From positions 1 through 64,000 of the forward strand of contig CACYPF010000008.1 of assembly GCA_902776195.1 (NCBI GenBank): a stretch of 64,000 nt of DNA, in the 5' to 3' direction. Origin of the DNA: an uncultured Prevotellaceae bacterium (GTDB taxonomy: Bacteria; Bacteroidota; Bacteroidia; Bacteroidales; Bacteroidaceae). Shown in pieces: positions 1 to 7,328 of the stretch (position 1 is its first letter; each line of letters starts with the position of its first letter). The position numbers and the translations under genes are program-made. The notes below the pieces were generated by a model, which was given only the letters and a program-made list of their open reading frames with translations, ran no database searches and was not told the origin of the DNA.

Positions 1-49
1 AAAGATCGCTTTTATCTTACTCGCCAGCGGGTCTCCCCGAAAGCGGATG

Positions 50-79
50 CAAAGGTACGACTATTTTTCGAACTACCAA
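50..79 (-). promoter_or_regulatory. Bacteroidota-type promoter reading off the left edge
   Basis: On the minus strand a TACCTTTG -7 element (50-57) is preceded by a TTG -33 element (77-79) with a 19-base spacer. It would start transcription near base 43 and run leftwards out of the window. Bases 1-43 would then be the 5' leader of a gene whose start codon lies outside the window. Confidence 0.6.
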
Positions 80-99
80 ATATTTTTCCCATATTTTTT

Positions 100-149
100 A
101 AAAAAACAGCAAAAAAATGTCGGGTCTTGACGAAAATCAAGCCCCGACA
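100..149 (-). terminator. Rho-independent terminator of the OmpA-family gene
   Basis: The stem TGTCGGG-CTTGA (118-130) pairs with TCAAG-CCCGACA (137-149), with a single mismatch. On the minus strand it is followed by a long U tract (plus-strand A runs at 100-117). It lies just after the stop codon of the OmpA gene. Confidence 0.8.
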
Positions 150-175
150 ACCTATACACCTTATTATATTATATA

Positions 176-1009
176 TTACTCCTCAGGAGCCTGACCAATC
201 AGTTCCATAAACTCATCCAGTTTCGGAGTGATGATGATTTGGGTACGGCGGTTACGCTGTTTGCCGACCTCGCTGGTGTTGGGCTGCAGTGGATTGTACT
301 CACCACGGCCACCGGCAGTGAGACGCTTAGGATCAACGCCATATTGATTCTGGAGAGCCTGTACTACAGAAGAGGCACGCAGACAGGAGAGGTCCCAGTT
401 ATTACGGATATTCTCACGCTTGATGGGTACATCGTCCGTATTTCCCTCGATCAACACATCATAATCCTTATAGTCCTTGATGATCTTAGCAATCTTCGAC
501 AAAGTCTCCGATGCACGGTCATTAATCTCATAAGACCCACTCTTGTAAAGCATATTGTCGGCAAGTGATATATAGACCACACCTTTCAGTACCTGAACGT
601 CAACATCCTTCAACTCCTCTTTGGAGAGGGAGCGGGTGAGGTTGTTGGTAAGTACCATGTTCAGCGAGTCGCTCTTTGACTTCACCTCAACAAGATGGCG
701 GATATACTTGTTCGACTCATTAATCTGGTCAACCAGTTTGTCGATAGACACATTATTCTGGCTGGCATTCGAGAGACTCTTGTCGAGTGCATTTTGCAAT
801 GCCTTATTAGCTTTCTCCTCTTGTGCCAGCTGCTGTTCCAGACTTGCCACACGAGCCTTCGATGCTGCCAATTGCTCCTTGGTATCCGTATAGTTTGCCT
901 GTAAAGTCTTATTCTCCTCCTGGCAAGCTACCAGTTCCTTCTTTGACGCGCAGCTGGACATCAGCATCACAGCCGCAGCGAATGTCATCATAAAAATTGT
1001 TTTCTTCAT
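176..1009 (-). CDS. OmpA-family outer-membrane lipoprotein
   Basis: 277 residues. The N-terminus is a lipoprotein signal with a lipobox ending SSC at about residue 20, so the mature protein should be lipid-anchored in the envelope. Residues 25-110 are rich in Glu, Gln, Lys and Ala in a heptad-like pattern, suggesting a coiled coil. The C-terminal part (about 150-260) has the OmpA/MotB peptidoglycan-binding fold, with the hallmark stretch around EGNTDDVPIK and the later RAxSVVxxL and GRGEYNPLxPN...RRTQIII blocks. Proteins of this family tether the outer membrane to peptidoglycan. The gene is monocistronic, with its own promoter at 1047-1077 and a strong terminator at 100-149. The family call is secure; the cellular partner is unknown. 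Confidence 0.9.
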   Translation of the reverse strand: MKKTIFMMTFAAAVMLMSSCASKKELVACQEENKTLQANYTDTKEQLAASKARVASLEQQLAQEEKANKALQNALDKSLSNASQNNVSIDKLVDQINESNKYIRHLVEVKSKSDSLNMVLTNNLTRSLSKEELKDVDVQVLKGVVYISLADNMLYKSGSYEINDRASETLSKIAKIIKDYKDYDVLIEGNTDDVPIKRENIRNNWDLSCLRASSVVQALQNQYGVDPKRLTAGGRGEYNPLQPNTSEVGKQRNRRTQIIITPKLDEFMELIGQAPEE

Positions 1010-1046
1010 TTTAATTTCCTCTTTAATTTAAACAATATTCATGGTG

Positions 1047-1077
1047 CAAAGATAATGAATTTAGCAACAATCGTCAA
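1047..1077 (-). promoter_or_regulatory. promoter of the OmpA-family gene
   Basis: TATCTTTG (-7, plus positions 1047-1054) and TTG (-33, 1075-1077) are separated by 20 bases on the minus strand, the Bacteroidota consensus arrangement. The predicted start near 1040 gives a leader of about 30 bases. Confidence 0.75.
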
Positions 1078-1129
1078 GAAGACGACTCCGATTTAGATTA
1101 TTTTAAGTTACCTGATGAAATTTTAGTGA

Positions 1130-2254
1130 TTATTTCTCCAATGTATCCACTACCTCCTCCAGCAATCGTATGATGGGCAAATGCTGCGGACACGCCTCCT
1201 CACACTGTCCACACTGGATACATGCCGAGGCTTTCTCTCCTCCAGGACGCCATGTATAGTCATTACGGACCTCACCGAGATTCCCATACATCTTATAGAC
1301 ATTCATCACGGCAAAGGTCTCGGGGATATGTATGCCCATAGGGCACCCCGGGGTGCAGTAATGGCAGGCGGTACAGGCAATGTCATTGAACTGCCGCAGG
1401 ACCTGACGAACCTCCTCCAGCACACGACACTCCTCATTGCTGAGTGGCTGAAAGTAGCGCATCGTCTTCACGTTATCCACCATCTGCTCGAAAGTGGACA
1501 TACCGCTGAGCACCATCATCACATTAGGAAGTGATGCCACGTAACGGAGTGCCCACGAGGCTGGCGACGCATCAGGGGCAGCCTTCCGCATGATATCCAC
1601 CGCCTGCTGGGGAGGATCAGCCAGTTTTCCACCTTTCACCGGCTCCATCACGACGACAGGTATGCCATGGCTTGCGGCGATCTCATAGCAACGCCGCGAA
1701 CAGACGACGGGGTCCTCCCAGTCGGTATAGTTGATTTGCAACTGTACGAATTCCGCATCCGGATGTTTGGTGAGCACCTCCTCAAGCCGTTCTGGTGAGG
1801 AATGGAAAGAGAAGCCATAATGGCGGATGAGTCCCTGCTGTTTCAACTGCTTCATATATTCCCAGATACCGAAACGCTCAAACTTGTCGTGGTTTCCCTC
1901 GTCAATACCATGCAACAGATAGAAGTCGAAATATCCTGCTCCTGTTCGCTCCAGACTCACATGAATCTGATGCTTCGCCTCCTGTTCATCCTTGCTGACG
2001 GACGCGTTGAGTTTGTCGGCTAAATAATAACTCTCACGAGGATAGCGGTCACAGAGAACAGCCTTTGTTGCCTCCTCTGAGCCCTCGTAGATATAAGCGG
2101 TGTCAAAGTACTTACCCCCAGCCTCCATAAAAGCATCCACCATTTTCTTGGAGAGTTCCAAGTCTATCGTGCCTGTACCATCTATCCTTGGAAGTCGCAT
2201 CATACCAAATCCCAGTCGCATACAGTCGTCTATCAGTTCTGTCTTCATATCCAT
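1130..2254 (-). CDS. aldo/keto reductase with C-terminal 4Fe-4S ferredoxin-like domain
   Basis: 374 residues, at the usual length for the iron-sulfur aldo/keto reductases of anaerobes. The barrel part shows the expected catalytic residues: Asp in DTAYIYEGSEE, the following Tyr, Lys in LADKLNA and His in DFYLLHG. The C-terminal 90 residues carry two cysteine clusters, CTACHYCTPGCPMGI and CIQCGQCEEACPQ, each a CxxCxxC...CP pattern for 4Fe-4S binding. The family reduces aldehydes or ketones, probably with electrons relayed through the clusters; the substrate cannot be read from sequence. The gene has its own promoter (2280-2310). A start at 2248 (second Met) is equally possible. Confidence 0.9.
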   Translation of the reverse strand: MDMKTELIDDCMRLGFGMMRLPRIDGTGTIDLELSKKMVDAFMEAGGKYFDTAYIYEGSEEATKAVLCDRYPRESYYLADKLNASVSKDEQEAKHQIHVSLERTGAGYFDFYLLHGIDEGNHDKFERFGIWEYMKQLKQQGLIRHYGFSFHSSPERLEEVLTKHPDAEFVQLQINYTDWEDPVVCSRRCYEIAASHGIPVVVMEPVKGGKLADPPQQAVDIMRKAAPDASPASWALRYVASLPNVMMVLSGMSTFEQMVDNVKTMRYFQPLSNEECRVLEEVRQVLRQFNDIACTACHYCTPGCPMGIHIPETFAVMNVYKMYGNLGEVRNDYTWRPGGEKASACIQCGQCEEACPQHLPIIRLLEEVVDTLEK

Positions 2255-2279
2255 CCTTTTTTATAAATAATCCAAGTGA

Positions 2280-2310
2280 CAAAGATAAGAAAAATATTCC
2301 ATATCTCCAA
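2280..2310 (-). promoter_or_regulatory. promoter of the aldo/keto reductase
   Basis: TATCTTTG (plus positions 2280-2287) and TTG (2308-2310) sit 20 bases apart on the minus strand, 26 bases before the start codon. Confidence 0.7.
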
Positions 2311-2408
2311 AATATCTACCTGAAAACTTCCATGTCTGCCAGCCGCCATTCAACTCACCCATTTATCATGTGAAGTTCTACAACAAGAGCAAAAAAGGAG
2401 ACCTTCGC

Positions 2409-2439
2409 TTGGATATTATAGAGAAAATGATTACCTTTG
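2409..2439 (+). promoter_or_regulatory. promoter of purL, decides its start codon
   Basis: TTG (2409-2411), a 20-base spacer and TACCTTTG (2432-2439) match the Bacteroidota consensus. Transcription would begin near 2446. The upstream in-frame start codons, the earliest at 2370, therefore lie inside or before the promoter, and translation should begin at the ATG at 2472. Confidence 0.75.
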
Positions 2440-2471
2440 CATCCAAATTAAAATTAATAAGGTATAAAGAT

Positions 2472-5400
2472 ATGATTCTCTTTTTCAAGACCGCCCAGAA
2501 GAGTGTGATTGCCACGCAGGCAGACCACTCGCTCAACCAAGATGAAGTAAAGGAACTATGTTGGCTCTATGGTGATGCCGAGTTGCTCAATGACGAGACA
2601 CTGACAGGCTACTACGTCGGTCCCCGCCGTGAGATGGTGACCCCCTGGTCGACCAATGCCGTTGAGATTACCCAGAACATGGGACTGAAAGGTATCCAGC
2701 GTATCGAGGAGTATTTCCCCGTTGCCTCAGAGGATGCTGAGCACGACCCCATGCTACAGCGTATGTACAACGGACTGGATCAAGAGATTTTCACCATCAA
2801 TATCCAACCGGAGCCCATCAAGTATGTGGACAATCTGGAAGAGTATAACGAGCAGGAAGGACTCGCCCTCTCTCCTGAGGAGATAGAGTACCTGCATAAG
2901 ATTGAGAAAGAGAACGGTCGTCCGTTGACAGACTCCGAGATATTCGGTTTTGCCCAGATCAACTCCGAGCACTGCCGTCATAAGATATTCGGAGGTACCT
3001 TTATCATCGACGGCAAGGAGATGGAGTCGAGTCTCTTTGCGATGATCAAGAAGACCACGCAGGAGAATCCCAACAAGATTCTCTCTGCCTATAAAGATAA
3101 TGTCGCCTTCGCACAAGGTCCTATTGTAGAGCAGTTTGCCCCAGCCGACCAGTCGACGAGCGACTATTTCCGTATTAAGGACATCGAGAGCGTCATCTCG
3201 TTGAAGGCAGAGACCCACAACTTCCCCACCACGGTAGAGCCCTTCAATGGTGCCGCCACAGGAACAGGTGGTGAGATCCGTGACCGTATGGGTGGTGGTG
3301 TAGGTTCCTGGCCTATTGCCGGAACAGCCGTCTATATGACAGCATATCCTCGCATAGAAGATGACGAGCGTGACTGGGAGAACATCCTGCCTGCTCGTAA
3401 GTGGCTGTACCAGACTCCTGAGCAGATATTGATCAAGGCATCGAATGGTGCCTCCGACTTCGGTAATAAGTTCGGACAGCCGTTGATCTGCGGTTCTGTG
3501 CTCACCTTCGAGCACCAGGAGAAGAACGACACCAAGTACGCCTATGACAAAGTCATCATGCTTGCCGGAGGTGTCGGTTACGGTACCAAGCGTGACTGTC
3601 TGAAGAAAGAACCCCAGAAGGGTAATAAGGTTGTTGTCGTCGGTGGTGACAACTACCGCATCGGACTGGGTGGCGGTAGTGTATCCTCCGTAGATACCGG
3701 CCGTTACAGCAACGGTATTGAACTGAACGCTATCCAGCGTGCCAACCCAGAGATGCAGAAACGAGCCTATAACCTCGTCCGTGCCCTCTGTGAGGAAGAC
3801 ACCAACCCCGTTGTATCTATCCACGACCACGGCTCAGCCGGTCACCTGAACTGCCTCTCCGAATTGGTAGAGGAGTGCGGTGGTGAGATTGACATGACCA
3901 AGTTGCCTATTGGCGACAAGACCCTCTCCTCGAAAGAGATTATCGCCAATGAGAGTCAGGAGCGTATGGGCTTGCTCATCGACGAGAAACATATCGAGCA
4001 TGTCCAGAAGATTGCCGAGCGTGAGCGTGCCCCGATGTATGTCGTCGGTGAGACGACAGGTGATGCCCACTTCTCCTTCAAACAGGGTGACGGTGTGAAA
4101 CCCTTCGACCTCGACGTGGCACAGATGTTCGGACACTCTCCCAAGACCATCATGCGCGACAATACCGTTGAGCGGAAATATGAAGATGTGGACTTAGGTA
4201 AACTGGAAAACATAGATAAACTGGTCAAGCGCGTCCTCCAGCTGGAGGCTGTCGCCTGCAAAGACTGGTTGACGAATAAGGTAGACCGCTCCGTGACCGG
4301 TAAGATAGCCCGTCAGCAATGTCAGGGTGAGATACAGTTGCCTCTGAGTGACTGTGGTGTTGTCGCCCTCGACTATCGTGGTCGCAAAGGTATTGCTACG
4401 GCAATCGGTCATGCTCCACAGGCAGGACTTGCCTCTCCTGAGGCAGGCAGTGTTCTCTCTGTTGCCGAGGCACTGACAAACATTGTCTGGGCACCCCTTG
4501 CCGACGGCATGGACTCCCTCTCACTGTCCGCCAACTGGATGTGGCCCTGCCGCTCACAGGAAGGAGAGGATGCCCGTCTGTATACTGCCGTCAAGGCATT
4601 AAGTGATTTCTGCTGTGACCTGCACATCAACGTGCCGACAGGTAAGGACTCCCTCTCGCTGAGTCAGCAATATCCCAATGGCGAGAAGATCATCTCTCCT
4701 GGTACCGTTATTGTCAGTGCCGGCGGTGAGGTCTCCGACATCCGCAAGGTAGTCAGTCCCGTCCTTGTCAACGACAAGCATGCCTCACTCTATCACATCG
4801 ACTTCTCGTTTGACGAGCAGCGCCTTGGTGGCTCCGCCTTTGCCCAGAGCTTGGGCAAGGTAGGTTCCGACGTGCCCACCGTCAAGAATGCCGAATATTT
4901 CGCTGATGCGTTCATGGCTGTTCAGCAGATGATTGAGAAGGGCTGGATCATGGCAGGTCATGACATCTCCGCCGGTGGTCTGATCACCACCCTGTTGGAG
5001 ATGTGCTTTGCCAACACCAAAGGCGGTATGCACATTAACCTCCATGACCTCTGTGCTGATGGTGATATCGTGAAGACCCTCTTCGCAGAGAATCCCGGTG
5101 TCGTCATCGAGGTCAGCGACGAGCATAAGTTTGAGTTCAAGGAGTTCATGGAAGACCTCGGCGTAGGTTATGCCAAGATCGGCTATCCTGTAGAGGACAG
5201 CCGTACCATTGTGGTAAAGGCAGGCGACAAGGAGCATACCTTCGATATTGACGACCTTCGTGACACATGGTATAAGACCTCCTATCTGCTCGACCGTAAA
5301 CAGAGTTTCAACGGTAAGGCGAAGGAGCGTTATGAGAACTACAAGCAGCAACCTATTGAGATGAAGTTCAACAAAGACTTCACCGGTATGCTGAAACAAT

Positions 5401-6188
5401 ACGGCATCTCTGCCGACCGCCGTGAGTCAACAGGCATCAAGGCAGCCATCATCCGTGAGAAGGGTACCAATGGTGAGCGTGAGATGGCTTACTCCCTCTA
5501 TCTTGCCGGTTTCGACGTGAAAGACGTGATGATGACCGACCTGATCAGTGGGCGTGAGACCTTGGAGGACATCAATATGATTGTGTTCTGCGGTGGTTTC
5601 TCTAACTCCGACGTGCTCGGTTCCGCAAAGGGATGGGCAGGTGCTTTCCTGTATAACCCGAAGGCAAAAGAGGCACTTGACAAGTTCTATGCCCGTGAGG
5701 ACACCCTCTCTCTTGGTATCTGTAACGGATGCCAGCTGATGGTAGAACTGGGACTGACAGGTGCCAAGGGTGCCAAGATGCTGCATAATGACTCCCATAA
5801 GTTTGAGAGTGAATTCATCAGTCTGACGATTCCCCAGAACAACAGTGTGATGTTCGGTTCGCTGAGTGGTAACAAACTCGGTCTGTGGGTGGCACACGGA
5901 GAAGGAAAGTTCTCGTTGCCTGAGGCAGAGAGTGCGTATAACGTGATAGCAAAGTATAACTACCACGGCTATCCCGCCAACCCCAACGGTTCCGACTATG
6001 ACGTAGCAGGTATCTGCTCTGCCGATGGTCGTCACCTTGCCATGATGCCCCACTTGGAGCGTGCCATCTTCCCATGGCAGTGCGCCTGGTATCCACGTGA
6101 CCGCCGCATGGAGGAAGTCACTCCTTGGATTGAGGCTTTCGTGAATGCGAGAAAGTGGGTAGAAGCGAAAGTGAAGAGTGAAAAGTGA
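2472..6188 (+). CDS. purL: phosphoribosylformylglycinamidine synthase (large, single-chain FGAR amidotransferase)
   Basis: 1238 residues, the normal size of the single-chain enzyme that combines PurL and PurQ. It converts FGAR, ATP and glutamine to FGAM in the fourth step of purine synthesis, in the cytoplasm. Visible landmarks are the N-terminal block GPRREMVTPWSTNAVEITQN, the catalytic region FAQINSEHCRHKIF, the ATP-binding stretch KAETHNFPTTVEPFNGAATG, and the C-terminal glutamine amidotransferase. The amidotransferase has its Cys nucleophile in LGICNGCQLM and His in PHLERAIFPW. The open frame continues upstream to 2370, but the promoter at 2409-2439 makes 2472 the likely start (MILFFKTAQ...). 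Its stop overlaps the GTG of the next gene by 4 bases, implying translational coupling with the transporter pair. Confidence 0.97.
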   Translation: MILFFKTAQKSVIATQADHSLNQDEVKELCWLYGDAELLNDETLTGYYVGPRREMVTPWSTNAVEITQNMGLKGIQRIEEYFPVASEDAEHDPMLQRMYNGLDQEIFTINIQPEPIKYVDNLEEYNEQEGLALSPEEIEYLHKIEKENGRPLTDSEIFGFAQINSEHCRHKIFGGTFIIDGKEMESSLFAMIKKTTQENPNKILSAYKDNVAFAQGPIVEQFAPADQSTSDYFRIKDIESVISLKAETHNFPTTVEPFNGAATGTGGEIRDRMGGGVGSWPIAGTAVYMTAYPRIEDDERDWENILPARKWLYQTPEQILIKASNGASDFGNKFGQPLICGSVLTFEHQEKNDTKYAYDKVIMLAGGVGYGTKRDCLKKEPQKGNKVVVVGGDNYRIGLGGGSVSSVDTGRYSNGIELNAIQRANPEMQKRAYNLVRALCEEDTNPVVSIHDHGSAGHLNCLSELVEECGGEIDMTKLPIGDKTLSSKEIIANESQERMGLLIDEKHIEHVQKIAERERAPMYVVGETTGDAHFSFKQGDGVKPFDLDVAQMFGHSPKTIMRDNTVERKYEDVDLGKLENIDKLVKRVLQLEAVACKDWLTNKVDRSVTGKIARQQCQGEIQLPLSDCGVVALDYRGRKGIATAIGHAPQAGLASPEAGSVLSVAEALTNIVWAPLADGMDSLSLSANWMWPCRSQEGEDARLYTAVKALSDFCCDLHINVPTGKDSLSLSQQYPNGEKIISPGTVIVSAGGEVSDIRKVVSPVLVNDKHASLYHIDFSFDEQRLGGSAFAQSLGKVGSDVPTVKNAEYFADAFMAVQQMIEKGWIMAGHDISAGGLITTLLEMCFANTKGGMHINLHDLCADGDIVKTLFAENPGVVIEVSDEHKFEFKEFMEDLGVGYAKIGYPVEDSRTIVVKAGDKEHTFDIDDLRDTWYKTSYLLDRKQSFNGKAKERYENYKQQPIEMKFNKDFTGMLKQYGISADRRESTGIKAAIIREKGTNGEREMAYSLYLAGFDVKDVMMTDLISGRETLEDINMIVFCGGFSNSDVLGSAKGWAGAFLYNPKAKEALDKFYAREDTLSLGICNGCQLMVELGLTGAKGAKMLHNDSHKFESEFISLTIPQNNSVMFGSLSGNKLGLWVAHGEGKFSLPEAESAYNVIAKYNYHGYPANPNGSDYDVAGICSADGRHLAMMPHLERAIFPWQCAWYPRDRRMEEVTPWIEAFVNARKWVEAKVKSEK

Positions 6189-6194
6189 AGAGTG
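6168..6194 (+). repeat. 27-bp junction repeat, copy 1 (inverted match at 9472-9498)
   Basis: A low-complexity block built from GTGAAGAGTG units. It is identical over 27 bases to the reverse complement of 9472-9498. Here it encodes the last residues of PurL and supplies the GTG start of the following gene. Confidence 0.8.
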
Positions 6195-6754
6195 TTGTGA
6201 GTAATCTCTATTGGGAATCGTTCCGCACGTTCTTTAAGATTGGCATGTTCACCCTCGGGGGTGGATATGCCATGATTCCATTGATAGAAGAGGAAGTCGT
6301 CAACCGCCACCAATGGGTGAGCAAGGACGAGATGCTCGACCTGATAGCCATTGCCCAGAGTTGTCCCGGTGTGTTCGCTATCAATATCAGTATCTTCATT
6401 GGCTACAAGCTAAGGAAGACACAGGGTGCCATTGCCACTGCCTTAGGGACAGCACTTCCCTCTTTCCTGATTATCCTTGCCATCGCCATCTTCTTCCATC
6501 AGTTTGAGGACAACAAGGTGATTGCCGCCATGTTCAAAGGCATCCGCCCTGCCGTGGTGGCACTGATAGCAGTACCCACCTTCAACCTGGGTCGCCGTGC
6601 CCAACTGAACTGGCTCACCATCTGGATCCCGATAGTGTCAGCACTGCTGATATGGCTGATGGGTGTGTCACCTATCTGGATTATCATCTTCGCCGGGATT
6701 GGCGGGTATCTTTGGGGGAAAATGAGAAATGAAAATGAAGGAATGAAGAAATGA
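6185..6754 (+). CDS. chromate transporter family protein, first half-size subunit
   Basis: 189 residues with the chromate ion transporter (CHR) signature FKIGMFTLGGGYAMIPLIEEE near the N-terminus and about five hydrophobic segments. Short-chain CHR proteins are half-size and occur as adjacent pairs that work together in the inner membrane, as with the gene starting at 6751. In anaerobic Bacteroidota the physiological substrate is unproven and may be another oxyanion rather than chromate. The start is GTG at 6185, overlapping the purL stop; an internal ATG at 6244 would cut into the signature, so GTG is preferred. It overlaps the next gene by 4 bases (ATGA). Confidence 0.88.
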   Translation: MKSVVSNLYWESFRTFFKIGMFTLGGGYAMIPLIEEEVVNRHQWVSKDEMLDLIAIAQSCPGVFAINISIFIGYKLRKTQGAIATALGTALPSFLIILAIAIFFHQFEDNKVIAAMFKGIRPAVVALIAVPTFNLGRRAQLNWLTIWIPIVSALLIWLMGVSPIWIIIFAGIGGYLWGKMRNENEGMKK

Positions 6755-7326
6755 TATTTCTGTATTTATTCATCACGTTTTTTGAGATTGGGCTGTTTGG
6801 CTTTGGTGGCGGTTATGGAATGCTGTCGCTGATTCAGCATGAGACGGTGGAGCACTGGGGATGGCTTTCGAGCAGTGAGTTCACCGATATTGTCGCTATC
6901 TCGCAAATGACGCCAGGACCTATCGGCATCAACTCCGCCACCTATTGTGGCTATACGGCAATCAAGAACGCTGGTTATGGAGTACCGCTTGCCGTCCTCG
7001 GCTCGGCAACGGCAACCTTTGCACTGGTATTGCCCTCGCTGATCCTGATGATACTGATCAGCAAGATGTTCATGAAATATATGAACTCCCGCCCCGTACA
7101 GTCTGTATTCAAAGGACTGCGACCAGCAGTCGTAGGACTCCTTGCCGCAGCCACCTTATTATTATGTACACGTGATAACTTCTCGTCTCCCTCCGAGAAC
7201 CCCTGGCAGTTCTATATCAGTGTCGCACTGTTCCTTGCCACTGCTTTCGGTACTGGAGTCATGAAGATCAATCCCATCCGCATGATTTGCTACTGTGCCG
7301 TCGCGGGATTACTGTTATTCTACTAA
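6751..7326 (+). CDS. chromate transporter family protein, second half-size subunit
   Basis: 191 residues. It repeats the CHR signature, FEIGLFGFGGGYGMLSLIQHE, and has the second typical motif ISQMTPGPIGINSATYCGY, followed by about five transmembrane segments. With the preceding gene it forms a paired short-chain CHR transporter, predicted to be coupled by the ATGA overlap. Its stop is only two bases from the stop of the convergent GH43 gene, and no clear terminator hairpin is visible between them. Family assignment is strong; the transported anion is not known. Confidence 0.88.
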   Translation: MIFLYLFITFFEIGLFGFGGGYGMLSLIQHETVEHWGWLSSSEFTDIVAISQMTPGPIGINSATYCGYTAIKNAGYGVPLAVLGSATATFALVLPSLILMILISKMFMKYMNSRPVQSVFKGLRPAVVGLLAAATLLLCTRDNFSSPSENPWQFYISVALFLATAFGTGVMKINPIRMICYCAVAGLLLFY

Positions 7327-7328
7327 CA

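Noticed and set aside
2754-3830. 358-codon open frame antisense to purL
   Set aside because: It lies wholly opposite a certain purL frame, has no promoter or family motif, and is explained by the codon bias of purL.
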